This document shows, one piece after another, positions 52,931 to 61,295 of a stretch of DNA of 64,000 nt. Within the stretch, counting starts at the first letter, position 1. The number at the start of each line of letters is the position of its first letter. Under the pieces are notes generated by a model. It was not told where the DNA came from, made no database searches, and worked only from the letters and a program-made list of their open reading frames with translations. The stretch is taken from positions 2,754,501 to 2,818,500 of the forward strand of contig NZ_JAGIOR010000001.1 of assembly GCF_017876795.1 (NCBI RefSeq), given 5' to 3'. A program made the position numbers and the translations under genes. The stretch comes from Rhizobium leguminosarum. Lineage in GTDB: Bacteria; Pseudomonadota; Alphaproteobacteria; Rhizobiales; Rhizobiaceae.

Positions 52931-53185
52931 GTGCCACATTTCACGTCAGCGCGTGCGTCGGTTCGCATAGCCACTGATCGGTTGTGGGCATGGCGGGCGT
53001 CAAAGAGCCGCTATGCACGACGCTCTCAAAACCACAGATCCCCCAGCGGTTAAATGGTTTAACGAACGCTCTCCTGAGGAGATTAGTCGATTGCAAGCCG
53101 ATTCGTCAGCAATCGCAGCGTGAGAAATTGGAGCCGCGGGCGGGATGATGCTTCGAAGAAGGCGGTGGCGCGCAGGCGCAATCGC

Positions 53186-53953
53186 TCAGTGCTTGACCAG
53201 CACGCGCGCCTGCACCGGCTGTTCGATGCCCTTGAGCGTCAGCGTGCGTTCTTCCGCTCCGGTAACAAGGGCGGAGGCCTCTGCCGCCGTTTCAGCCGAG
53301 AAGAGGATCTCGCCCGCCGCGGCCTGGGATTCCAGTCTCGCGGCCTGGTTTACGACGCCGCCGATCGCGGTGAAATCGCTGCGGAAGCTGGAGAACTCGC
53401 CGATCTGCACCTCGCCGGAATGGATGCCGACGCCGACGCCGAGAGTGCGGCCGGGCAATGTATCGAGCACCAAGCCGTTCAGCGCCGCGGCGCAGTTTCG
53501 CTGGATCTCCTGCGCGGCCAGGATCGCGGCGGCGGCGTGATCCTTGCGGACGATCGGGAAATTGAAAATCGCCATCAGGCCGTCGCCCATCTGCTTGTTG
53601 ACGATGCCGTCATGCGCCCAGATCGCCTGGGCGCAGCGATCCTGGAACTGGCTGACGATCTCGCTCAGCTGGACCGCCTCGATGCGCTCCGACAGATCCG
53701 TGAATCCCCGGATATCGGCAAACAGGATGGTGGCGTCGACGGTGATCTGGCGCTGCTTCTTGACGTACTGAAAGGAGCGTTCGCAGATCGTGCAGATATC
53801 GGGGTTCATCTTGCTGCGGGTGATGCCCAAGGCGCGGAAAGGCAAAGCGAGCGGGCCGCCAATCGGGATCGGCATATGCATCTGGTCCCAGCAGCCGCGG
53901 CAGATTCTGGCGTTGCCATGGCTGGCCTGCTCATTGGAAGAGGCTGTGGTCAT
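53186..53953 (-). CDS. Class III adenylate/guanylate cyclase with Cys-rich N terminus
   Basis: 255 residues from ATG 53953. The catalytic domain (about residues 70-250) starts with ATILFADIRGFTDLSER, whose Asp80 binds metal, and has KQMGDGLMAIFNFP with the second Asp, then GIHSGEVQIG and GGVVNQAARLE as expected. Before it, ICRGC and DICTICERS (Cys18, 21, 54 and 57) make a four-cysteine zinc-ribbon-like module. So the enzyme may sense metal or redox state, which is inference. ATP versus GTP cannot be decided by eye. It is followed by a half-length second cyclase (54183) on the other strand, divergent. Confidence 0.85.
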   Translation of the reverse strand: MTTASSNEQASHGNARICRGCWDQMHMPIPIGGPLALPFRALGITRSKMNPDICTICERSFQYVKKQRQITVDATILFADIRGFTDLSERIEAVQLSEIVSQFQDRCAQAIWAHDGIVNKQMGDGLMAIFNFPIVRKDHAAAAILAAQEIQRNCAAALNGLVLDTLPGRTLGVGVGIHSGEVQIGEFSSFRSDFTAIGGVVNQAARLESQAAAGEILFSAETAAEASALVTGAEERTLTLKGIEQPVQARVLVKH

Positions 53954-54140
53954 ATCGAACAATCCGTCGCCTGATAGCCACTAAGCTTCCGATACTCGCC
54001 TGCTTTTGGCAACTCTGCTGACGGTCGAGGGGCTGCGATGGCTAGAAGTATTTCGTCTGGCGCCATTCCATCGGACCGCTCGCCGCCAAGTCGACTATTG
54101 CGCCGGTCCGACGATAGCAGCGCGATGGGAGCTACTGTAG

Positions 54141-54154
54141 GATATTGTTAACAA
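54141..54154. promoter_or_regulatory. 14-bp perfect palindrome upstream of the cyclase remnant
   Basis: tattgttaacaata, 29 bases before ATG 54183, within a region between divergent cyclase genes. A plausible operator for an unknown regulator. Confidence 0.4.
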
Positions 54155-54182
54155 TACCTTCGCTCTCCAGGAAAAACCGGGG

Positions 54183-54725
54183 ATGGAGCGCCGTCTTGCA
54201 GCTATCCTGATCGCCGATGTCGTCGGTTACAGTCGATTGAGCCAGATCGAGGAAGAGGGTACGCGTGCGCGTTTTCAGGCGGACCAGAGCGATGTCTTCG
54301 AGCCGGCGATCGAGCGTCACCACGGCCGGTTGGTCAAAACCATGGGCGATGGTTTGCTGGTCGAATTCCAGAGCGTCGTCGATGCCTTGCGTTGCGCGGT
54401 GGAGGCTCAGCAGCGGAAAGCCACGCACAACACCGTAGCCCTGCCGGAGCACCGGCTGGAGTTCCGGATCGGCATCAATCTCGGCGATATCATCGTCGAA
54501 GGCGAAGACATCCAGGGCGACGGCGTACGCGTTCCTGATGTAAACAAGATTTTGCTCATTGACGTGGGCCTGACCGGCACGGTCCACGCATCTTCCGGAT
54601 GCGCTCCGGCAGATGTCCCGCCACCGGCGCCGCGGCTGCGAACGGGGCAACGGGAATACGGTCACACTTGTTACTCCCACTGTTCGATTTCCGATGCGAG
54701 ACTATGTCCGAACAATGCGCGATGA
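54183..54725 (+). pseudogene. Truncated class III adenylate cyclase
   Basis: The first 118 residues match the N-terminal half of a cyclase domain: ERRLAAILIADVVGYSRL, VKTMGDGLLVEFQSVVDAL, FRIGINLGDIIVEGEDIQGDGV. After GDGV the family expects NVAARLE and so on; here it turns into RVPDVNKILLIDVG and an unrelated tail. The half carrying the transition-state Asn and Arg is therefore missing, and the protein should be inactive. The tail (CAPADVPPPAPR) probably comes from unrelated DNA fused by deletion. Confidence 0.7.
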
Positions 54726-54772
54726 GCCGGGCTTCGAGGCGCGGGAATTCGCCCCAATGAGGAGATTGTGCC

Positions 54773-55561
54773 ATGACTGCTTCAGCCGAAAATGGAAAGA
54801 GAGGACAGACCATGCAGAGACCGGCGGTCGTGCCGCCGGAGGCCTGGGAGGCGGCCCGCGAGCAGATGCTGGTAAAGGAAAAAGCCCAGACCCGCGCGCG
54901 CGACGCGCTCGCCGCCGAGCGCCGGCGCATGCCGTGGATGGCGGTCGAAAAGGCCTATGCGTTCGAAGGAGTTCGGGGCAAAGTCAGCCTGCCCGAACTG
55001 TTCGAGGGCCGTCGCCAGCTCATCGTCTACCGCGCCTTCTACGAGCCAGGCGTCTTCGGCTGGCCCGAGCATGCCTGCCGCGGCTGCTCGATGGTGGCCG
55101 ATCAGGTGGCCCACGTCGCCCATCTCAACGCCCGCGATACGACGCTGGTCTTTGCCTCACGCGCGCCGCAGGCCGACATCGCCCGGCTGAAAGCGCGGAT
55201 GGGCTGGACGATGCCGTGGGTCACGGTCGCCGACAGTTTCGACAAGGATTTCGGTGTCGACGAGTGGCATGGCACCAATGTGTTCTACCGCGACGGCGAA
55301 CGTATCTTCCGCACCTATTTCATCAACAACCGCGGCGATGAGCAGATGGGCGGCACCTGGAATTACCTCGATATCACGCCGCTCGGTCGCCAGGAAGTCT
55401 GGGAGGATTCGCCCAAGGGCTATCCCCAGACTCCGACTTACAAGTGGTGGAATTGGAACGATTCTTATGTGGCCGACGCTGAGCCCGACAAGAAGTGGGT
55501 AGAGGTCTCAGACGCCGGCGAGGCGGCGTTCCGGGCCGAGAGCGCAAGCGAGAAATCGTGA
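54773..55561 (+). CDS. DUF899 family thioredoxin-like protein
   Basis: 262 residues from ATG 54773 (GAGGAG upstream); ATG 54812 is an alternative with its own GAGAGG. Thioredoxin-like fold with the family pattern RRQLIVYRAFYEPGVFGWPEHACRGCSMVADQVAHV, whose CxxC (CRGC) is in place of a thioredoxin motif. FFINNRGDEQ-like and YLDITPLGRQE follow. Reductase or dehydrogenase activity is not established for the family. Stand-alone. Confidence 0.85.
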   Translation: MTASAENGKRGQTMQRPAVVPPEAWEAAREQMLVKEKAQTRARDALAAERRRMPWMAVEKAYAFEGVRGKVSLPELFEGRRQLIVYRAFYEPGVFGWPEHACRGCSMVADQVAHVAHLNARDTTLVFASRAPQADIARLKARMGWTMPWVTVADSFDKDFGVDEWHGTNVFYRDGERIFRTYFINNRGDEQMGGTWNYLDITPLGRQEVWEDSPKGYPQTPTYKWWNWNDSYVADAEPDKKWVEVSDAGEAAFRAESASEKS

Positions 55562-55865
55562 TGAGAGCATCATTCCGAAAAATGTGAGCGGTTTTCAGGG
55601 GCGGATACCAGCGGCGGGCAGGCGGGCCGTCGAACTCGGCGCAGATCCGCTCTCGCCCCAGCGTTCAGCAGCGCCACGATAAATATACCTGACAAAAGCG
55701 GGCTCGCTGCCGTAACGAGCCCGGTGCGGCTGGACCTTTGCGCCTTGGTCCTCTCTGATGTCCTGAAAGAAATTCAATGCAGAGTGGAAACATTTTAGCT
55801 CGGCAGCGTTGTACCCGTTGCCGGCAGTGTGACCAAGCACCCGGCTTTGGTGAGGAGGCTTAGCC
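55562..55865. other. Intergenic region holding a possible minus-strand small RNA
   Basis: 304 bases with no convincing gene. Contains the hairpin pair described at 55690-55790. A minus-strand open frame (55595-55921) has no ribosome binding site. Confidence 0.4.
55690..55790 (-). ncRNA. Candidate small RNA with two hairpins and a terminator
   Basis: Read on the minus strand: TAAAAT (55797-55792) as a possible -10, then a hairpin ggacc, ten bases, ggtcc (55751-55732), then gggctcg, nine bases, cgagccc (55722-55700), followed closely by TTTT. The second hairpin and T run look like a Rho-independent terminator with no gene in front of it. A clear -35 was not seen. Confidence 0.35.
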
Positions 55866-56246
55866 ATGAAGGTCATGATCGTTGAAGATGAGAATATTGT
55901 TGCTTTGGAGCTCGAACGCATTGCGCAAGAGGCCGGGCACCAGACAATCGGGCCGGTTTCGACGGTGGAGCAAGCTCTCGCCTATGCTCCGAAAAGCGAT
56001 GTGGCTCTGGTCGATCTCAGTCTCTCCGATGGGCTGAGCGGCGCTCAGCTTGCCCGCCGGCTGATGGACCGCTTCGGCGTGGACGTCATCTTCGTGACCG
56101 CTAGTCCGGAGAATGTCGGCAACGGTATCGCTGGAGCGCTCGATGTGATCTCCAAGCCTTTCTCCGAGGAAAGGATTGTCAGCGCGCTCTCGCGGGCAGA
56201 GGCGGCCCGACGCAAAGATTTCGACCGCAGCAGGGCAGTGATCTGA
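55866..56246 (+). CDS. Receiver-only response regulator (CheY-like)
   Basis: 126 residues from ATG 55866, with GAGGAGG upstream. Acidic pocket VEDEN (Glu7, Asp8), phosphorylation Asp50 in LVDLSL, Thr in FVTAS and Lys in SKPF. No output domain, so it must act by protein contact. No kinase gene adjoins. Confidence 0.9.
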   Translation: MKVMIVEDENIVALELERIAQEAGHQTIGPVSTVEQALAYAPKSDVALVDLSLSDGLSGAQLARRLMDRFGVDVIFVTASPENVGNGIAGALDVISKPFSEERIVSALSRAEAARRKDFDRSRAVI

Positions 56247-56302
56247 TAAGAAGGAGATTGACGTCGTGCACGTCGCTGGACCCTTCCAGGGAGATAGTCC
56301 GG

Positions 56303-56554
56303 ATGAAGCACACACTCGCTGCCATTCTCTTCACCCTCACGGCCTGCGCCAGCGCGGGAGACCCGCAGCCTCTTTCGGGTAGCCTCACCTATGGCGGAAA
56401 GGTCATTCATTCACCCTATCGTCCGGGAACGGTAGTCAAACATACTTTTCTCGGTCAATTCGGTTACCGTGTATTCGAGACCTATGTCGTTCAGCCGGAC
56501 GGGAGGCTGAAGCTCACGTCCCAGAGCACGAGCCCGGACTTCCTCTGGCAGTAG
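56303..56554 (+). CDS. Small lipoprotein, unknown function
   Basis: 83 residues from ATG 56303 (GGGAG upstream). Leader KHTLAAILFTLTA-Cys, a lipobox (LTAC), then a short beta-rich domain (LSGSLTYGGKVIHSPY and HTFLGQFGYRVFETYVV). No family recognised. An extra 15 residues are possible from an in-frame ATG at 56258. Confidence 0.6.
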   Translation: MKHTLAAILFTLTACASAGDPQPLSGSLTYGGKVIHSPYRPGTVVKHTFLGQFGYRVFETYVVQPDGRLKLTSQSTSPDFLWQ

Positions 56555-56780
56555 CGTCATCGCCCTTACAAGCGGAACGACGCTGAACATCGCACCCTGT
56601 GTGGGACTGTCGACGGATAGACCGGCTGGATCGCAGACGACACTGCCTGGGCGATAAGAAGAGTGATGAGCCAGCCGCCTTGTTTTGACGCTGTCCGGCG
56701 TTCGTTCCAGTATCGGTTGGTGATTGTGTTGGAAATACAAAATTTATAGTCATTTGCGTTTTCGATCCGACTGGAGCACG

Positions 56781-58463
56781 ATGCTGCGGTGCTATCGGGG
56801 GTGGGGAAGCATGGGGCAGCTCACGACCAGCGAACGGCAGTTCGCATCCGCCATACTTGTAGTACTGATGATCCTCGGCATCACCATGTCAGCTGCCGGG
56901 CGCTTTGATCCGATGGGCGTCCACGGGACAATGGTTTTTCTCTGTTCCGGGGCGCTATTCTGGTGGATCCTCACGTCATACTTCGGCAAAGAGCCGGATG
57001 CGACGCGGTTCGCCGCCTATTACGATGATCCGATCAAGGTCGGCGTCGCCCTGACAATGTTATGGGCGATGTTCGGGATGTTCATCGGTGTTTGGGCGGC
57101 GGCGCAACTCGCGTGGCCTAGCCTTAACTTCGATATGGCATGGTCAAGCTTTGGCCGTATACGCCCCGCCCACACCACGGGGGTCATCTTCGGCTTCGGC
57201 GGAAACGCGATCATCGCGACGTCGTTCCATGTGGTGCAGCGGACGTCGCGCGCCAGGCTGGCTGATCAGTTGTCGCCCTGGTTCGTCATTTTTGGCTACA
57301 ACCTCTTCTGTCTGATCGCGGTCAGCGGTTATTTCATGGGCGTGACCCAATCGAAGGAATATGCGGAACCGGAATGGTACGCCGACCTTTGGCTGGTCGT
57401 CGTGTGGGTCGTCTATTTCCTGCTTTTCGTGCGCACCCTCGCGCGGCGCAAGGAACCGCATATCTACGTCGCCAACTGGTACTATCTGGCTTTCATCGTC
57501 GTGGTCGCCATCCTCCACATCGTCAACAACCTCGCGGTGCCTGTCTCTTTCGGCCATGCGAAAAGCTATACGGTGTGGTCGGGGGTCCAGGATGCCATGG
57601 TGCAATGGTGGTACGGCCATAATGCGGTGGCGTTTTTTCTCACCGCAGGCTTCCTTGGAATGCTCTATTACTACCTGCCAATCCGCGCCGAGAGACCAAT
57701 CTTTTCCTATCGATTGTCGATCATCAGCTTCTGGGGGATCACCTTCTTTTACATGTGGGCGGGTTCCCACCATCTCCATTATACGGCGTTGCCGCTCTGG
57801 GTGCAGAACCTCGGAATGACCTTCTCGGTGATGCTGCTCGTCCCGTCATGGGCATCGGCCGGTAACGCGCTACTCACATTGAATGGGGCGTGGCACCGGG
57901 TTCGTGACGACGCCACCCTCCGCTTTATCATGATGGCGGCGTTCTTCTACGGGCTGTCGACGTTTGAAGGCTCTTTCATGGCGATCAGACCCGTCAACTC
58001 GCTGTCGCACTATACCGACTGGACAGTAGGACACGTCCACGCGGGCGCGCTCGGCTGGGTGGCGATGATCACCTTCGGATCGCTATACACGCTCGTGCCA
58101 TCAATCTGGAAGCGCGAACGGATGTATTCGTCGAGGCTCGTCGAAGTGCATTTCTGGTTGGCGCTGATCGGTACCCTGATCTACGTCTTCGCCATGTGGA
58201 ACTCCGGTATCATCCAGGGACTTATGTGGCGCACATATTCGCCGGACAACACACTCGTCTATTCATTCGTCGACAGTCTGCTGGCAATGTATCCGTATTA
58301 CGTCGCGCGGACCTTCGGGGGGCTGCTGTTTCTAATCGGGGCAGTCGTGGCGAGCTTTAATATCTGGATGACGGTTCGGATGGTTCCGGCCGCTGACCGC
58401 GCATTTTCCGATGCCCCGCTCGACACCGAAGTCTACGGTGCGGCAACTTCTCCGGCGGAGTGA
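56781..58463 (+). CDS. ccoN: cbb3-type cytochrome c oxidase subunit I
   Basis: 560 residues from ATG 56781 (GGAG six bases upstream); ATG 56811 is also possible. Twelve or so hydrophobic helices. Heme and copper ligand regions: HTTGVIFGFGGNAIIATSFHVVQRTSRARL (low-spin heme His), QWWYGHNAVAFFLTAGFLGMLYYYLP, MWAGSHHLHYTALPLW (CuB His pair), and HVHAGALGWVAMITFGSLY. First gene of an operon running to about 63721. The N terminus differs from that of typical FixN. No canonical FixK/FNR box (TTGAT-N4-ATCAA) was seen upstream by eye. Reduces O2 to water with high affinity, in the inner membrane. Confidence 0.95.
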   Translation: MLRCYRGWGSMGQLTTSERQFASAILVVLMILGITMSAAGRFDPMGVHGTMVFLCSGALFWWILTSYFGKEPDATRFAAYYDDPIKVGVALTMLWAMFGMFIGVWAAAQLAWPSLNFDMAWSSFGRIRPAHTTGVIFGFGGNAIIATSFHVVQRTSRARLADQLSPWFVIFGYNLFCLIAVSGYFMGVTQSKEYAEPEWYADLWLVVVWVVYFLLFVRTLARRKEPHIYVANWYYLAFIVVVAILHIVNNLAVPVSFGHAKSYTVWSGVQDAMVQWWYGHNAVAFFLTAGFLGMLYYYLPIRAERPIFSYRLSIISFWGITFFYMWAGSHHLHYTALPLWVQNLGMTFSVMLLVPSWASAGNALLTLNGAWHRVRDDATLRFIMMAAFFYGLSTFEGSFMAIRPVNSLSHYTDWTVGHVHAGALGWVAMITFGSLYTLVPSIWKRERMYSSRLVEVHFWLALIGTLIYVFAMWNSGIIQGLMWRTYSPDNTLVYSFVDSLLAMYPYYVARTFGGLLFLIGAVVASFNIWMTVRMVPAADRAFSDAPLDTEVYGAATSPAE

Positions 58464-58466
58464 GGC

Positions 58467-59219
58467 ATGGCAGAGGGACAACACAGAAAACTGGAACGGA
58501 CGGCTGTCGGGTTCATGCTTGCGATTGTTTTGGCAGGCAGCGTCGGCGGTATCGTGGAAATCGCTCCGCTGTTCACGATCCACGAGACTGTCGAAGACGC
58601 GCCTGACATGAGGGTCTATACTCCCCTCGAAATGGCGGGCCGCGACATATACGTCCGAGAAGGCTGTTACGCCTGCCACAGCCAGATGATCAGGACGTTG
58701 CGCGACGAGGTGGAGCGATATGGACCTTACTCACTCGCGGTCGAATCCAAATACGATCATCCGATGTTGTGGGGATCAAAACGAACGGGTCCCGATCTGG
58801 CCCGCATCGGCGGCAAATACTCCGATCTCTGGCACGTCGCACATCTGATCGACCCGCGAGACGTCGTTCCCGAGTCCAACATGCCATCCTATCGCTGGCT
58901 GGCGACCACACAGCTCGACCTGTCCGATTTAGGCGGCAATCTTGCGGCTTTGAGAGCCGTTGGGGTTCCGTACACAGACGAGATGATCGCCTATGCCGCC
59001 GCGGACGCCTACGGTCAGTCCGATCCGGACAGCGATCAGTCGTCGGGAGTGATTGAACGCTACGGGGAGGCGACACAGGTCTCGGCTTTCGACGGCGTCA
59101 AGAAGACCGTCACCGAGATGGATGCCCTCGTCGCCTATCTCCAGGTCGTCGGCCGTCTGACAAACGCGGCCTACGAAAACACTGCAGCACCCGAGCAAAT
59201 ACCGAACCCCAAGAACTGA
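58467..59219 (+). CDS. ccoO: cbb3 oxidase subunit II, monoheme cytochrome c
   Basis: 250 residues, three bases after ccoN. N-terminal membrane anchor (FMLAIVLAGSVGGIVEIAPLF) followed by a c-type cytochrome domain with one heme site, REGCYACHSQMIRTLRDEVERYGPYS, near residue 67, and axial Met in the ESNMPSYRWLA region. Other family marks: ESKYDHPMLWGSKRTGPDLAR. Transfers electrons to CcoN. Confidence 0.95.
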   Translation: MAEGQHRKLERTAVGFMLAIVLAGSVGGIVEIAPLFTIHETVEDAPDMRVYTPLEMAGRDIYVREGCYACHSQMIRTLRDEVERYGPYSLAVESKYDHPMLWGSKRTGPDLARIGGKYSDLWHVAHLIDPRDVVPESNMPSYRWLATTQLDLSDLGGNLAALRAVGVPYTDEMIAYAAADAYGQSDPDSDQSSGVIERYGEATQVSAFDGVKKTVTEMDALVAYLQVVGRLTNAAYENTAAPEQIPNPKN

Positions 59220-59236
59220 ATGCGGAGGGGATTGAA

Positions 59237-59407
59237 ATGGACCTTTCCCACGAAACCATGCTGGAACTGTCCAAGGTGTGGGGTCTGCTGTACCTGATCC
59301 TATTCTCAATCGGAGCGGTGGTTTACACTTTCTGGCCCTCCAATCGAACTCGCTTCAACCGGGCAGAAACGGAGATATTCGACAAGGACGACAAGCCATG
59401 GCGATAG
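59237..59407 (+). CDS. ccoQ: cbb3 oxidase subunit CcoQ
   Basis: 56 residues from ATG 59237; GGAGGGG lies nine bases upstream. One hydrophobic helix (WGLLYLILFSIGAVVYTFW) and the conserved tail DKDDKPWR. It helps keep the oxidase stable. Its end overlaps the ccoP start by ten bases. Confidence 0.9.
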   Translation: MDLSHETMLELSKVWGLLYLILFSIGAVVYTFWPSNRTRFNRAETEIFDKDDKPWR

Positions 59408-60276
59408 AGGAAATCGACCAGATAACAGGTCGCAGGACGACGGGTCACATCTGGAACGGTATCAAGGAGCTGGATACGCCGATTCCACGCGGCGTGCTCC
59501 TCTTTCTTATCGTGACCCATCTGTTTGCCCTCCTATGGTGGATACTGCTCCCGGCCTGGCCGCTTGGAACGACCTATACAAAGGGCCTGATCGGGGGCAG
59601 CCAGAAGCAGACGGTGGAACGCAAGATCGTGGAGGCCGCGGCCTCGCGCGTTTCCTGGACCGAGAAGATCGAAAAAGGTTCCTTTGACGAAATCCGCGCA
59701 GATGCACAATTGATGTCCAAGGTGAACGCCAGTGGCCACCAGCTGTTCGGAGACAATTGCGCGGCCTGCCACGGCCGGGACGGAAAAGGTGGACAGAACT
59801 ATCCTGATTTGACGGACAACGACTGGATCTGGGGCGGCGAGCCCGACCGGATCGTTGAGACCCTGACGGTCGGTGTCAATTCGCGTCACTCGAACAGCCG
59901 TGTTTCGCAGATGCCTGCGTTCGGAGCGGACGAAATGCTCGACCGCAAACAGGTGACCGATGTCGCCGCTTATGTTTATTCTCTAAGCAACTCAGCGTCC
60001 TCTGAAGAGCGCGTCGGCGATATCGAGGCTGGCCGCGAGGTGTTCAAGACAACCTGCGCTTCCTGCCACGGTGACAACGCCAAGGGAAAATCCGACCTTG
60101 GAGCGCCTAACCTTACCGATGCAAGCTGGGTTTACGGTGGAACACTCAGCCGTATCGTCGAAACTGTGCATGGCGGAAGACAGGGTCACATGCCGACCTG
60201 GGACGAGCGGCTGACACCCGCCGAAATCAAAATTCTCGCGCTCTATGTGAGCGGTATGGGGGAAAGGCAGCCATGA
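59398..60276 (+). CDS. ccoP: cbb3 oxidase subunit III, diheme cytochrome c
   Basis: 292 residues from ATG 59398, inside the end of ccoQ. N-terminal segment TTGHIWNGIKELDTPIPRG is the standard CcoP start, then one membrane helix and two c-type domains with heme motifs CAACH (about 120) and CASCH (about 220). Met ligands in SQMPAFG and GHMPTWD. Electron entry to the oxidase. Confidence 0.95.
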   Translation: MAIEEIDQITGRRTTGHIWNGIKELDTPIPRGVLLFLIVTHLFALLWWILLPAWPLGTTYTKGLIGGSQKQTVERKIVEAAASRVSWTEKIEKGSFDEIRADAQLMSKVNASGHQLFGDNCAACHGRDGKGGQNYPDLTDNDWIWGGEPDRIVETLTVGVNSRHSNSRVSQMPAFGADEMLDRKQVTDVAAYVYSLSNSASSEERVGDIEAGREVFKTTCASCHGDNAKGKSDLGAPNLTDASWVYGGTLSRIVETVHGGRQGHMPTWDERLTPAEIKILALYVSGMGERQP

Positions 60277-60464
60277 CGGCCGGGAACATGCCTTCGACGA
60301 GAACCGTCAAATGGATTTTGATCGGGCTGGTGGCCGCGATATTCGTCGGTGCCAACGCCCATCTCGTCTACGTTGCGATCGCAAGCCAGCCCGCCTGCGT
60401 CGAGCACATAAAGGAAAAAGGCCAGCAGCCCGCGGAATTCAGGGCCGCTGAGGCCGCTTGCTGA
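60273..60464 (+). CDS. Small membrane protein in the cbb3 operon
   Basis: 63 residues; ATG overlaps the ccoP stop (ATGA). One helix (WILIGLVAAIFVGANAHLVYVA) followed by a short tail with two Cys (QPACVEHIKEKGQ...AAC). It stands where ccoG/ccoH are found in the standard cbb3 clusters, but is too small to be CcoH. Probably an accessory or assembly protein; unnamed. Confidence 0.7.
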   Translation: MTAGNMPSTRTVKWILIGLVAAIFVGANAHLVYVAIASQPACVEHIKEKGQQPAEFRAAEAAC

Positions 60465-60482
60465 ACGCAGGAGGAAGATCAG

Positions 60483-61289
60483 ATGGCGCAGGATGACAAA
60501 TCAGCCCGATATCTGAGCGAGGTATCCGGGATCGAGGAGACGAGGAACGCGAAGTGGCAGCGGCATCTGCCCGTCGGCGCGCCGTTTGATTGGCTGCGCC
60601 AAGGCTGGCGCGACCTCGTCCGGCAGCCCTTCACCAGTCTGGCCTACGGTTTCGTTGTCTTCCTCATCGCGTTCTGCACCGTCCTGATCCTGTTCCGATC
60701 GGGGCTCGACTATCTTCTGTTTCCGGCATTGGCGGGATTGCTGATCGTCGCCCCACTTTTCGCGTCCGGGCTTTATATCAAGAGCCGGACGCTGGCGGAG
60801 GGCGGGCGCGTGACACTTCGTGCCATGCTCGGCGTGCGTCCACTTGCCGGGAAACAGGTATTCTTCACCGGAATGGTGCTCTGCATGCTCATGCTCCTCT
60901 GGATGAGGGCTGCTGTGATCATCTATGCGCTGTTCTTCGGTGTTAATCCGTTCCCAGGTCTCGACGGCGTTACGAGGTTACTGCTGACGACGCCCGAGGG
61001 CTGGGGCATGCTCGTCGTGGGCTTTTCTGTCGGCGCGCTGTTTGCCGGGTTTGCCTTCGCAATCAGCGTCTTTTCAATTCCGATGCTACTCGATGAACGG
61101 GTCGACGCGTTCACCGCGATGGGCGTAAGCGCAGCGATGGTTTGGAACAACATGCAGCCCCTCATGGTCTGGGGTGCGATCGTCCTGGCGCTGTTTGCCG
61201 CCAGCGTTCTGACGGGCTTTGTCGGTTTGATCGTCGTGTTTCCGTTGCTTGGGCATGCCACCTGGCATGCCTACAAGGCAGTCCGGTAG
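60483..61289 (+). CDS. DUF2189 membrane protein in the cbb3 operon
   Basis: 268 residues from ATG 60483, with AGGAGGAAGATC upstream. Six or more hydrophobic segments and the family start PVGAPFDWLRQGWRDLVRQPF; later GLYIKSRTLAEGGRV, VFSIPMLLDERVDAFTAM and WGAIVLALF. DUF2189 proteins are often found near cytochrome oxidase genes, suggesting a role in its assembly or in heme or copper delivery, but this is unproven. Confidence 0.85.
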   Translation: MAQDDKSARYLSEVSGIEETRNAKWQRHLPVGAPFDWLRQGWRDLVRQPFTSLAYGFVVFLIAFCTVLILFRSGLDYLLFPALAGLLIVAPLFASGLYIKSRTLAEGGRVTLRAMLGVRPLAGKQVFFTGMVLCMLMLLWMRAAVIIYALFFGVNPFPGLDGVTRLLLTTPEGWGMLVVGFSVGALFAGFAFAISVFSIPMLLDERVDAFTAMGVSAAMVWNNMQPLMVWGAIVLALFAASVLTGFVGLIVVFPLLGHATWHAYKAVR

Positions 61290-61295
61290 CCGACG

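Noticed and set aside
53012..53122. 36-codon open frame beginning MHDALKTTDPPAVKWF
   Set aside because: Reads like a protein, but is too short, with no good ribosome binding site or known family; could be a fragment.
56555..56780. FixK/FNR anaerobox upstream of ccoN
   Set aside because: Looked for TTGAT-N4-ATCAA and close variants; only loose matches such as ttgtgttggaaatacaa were seen.
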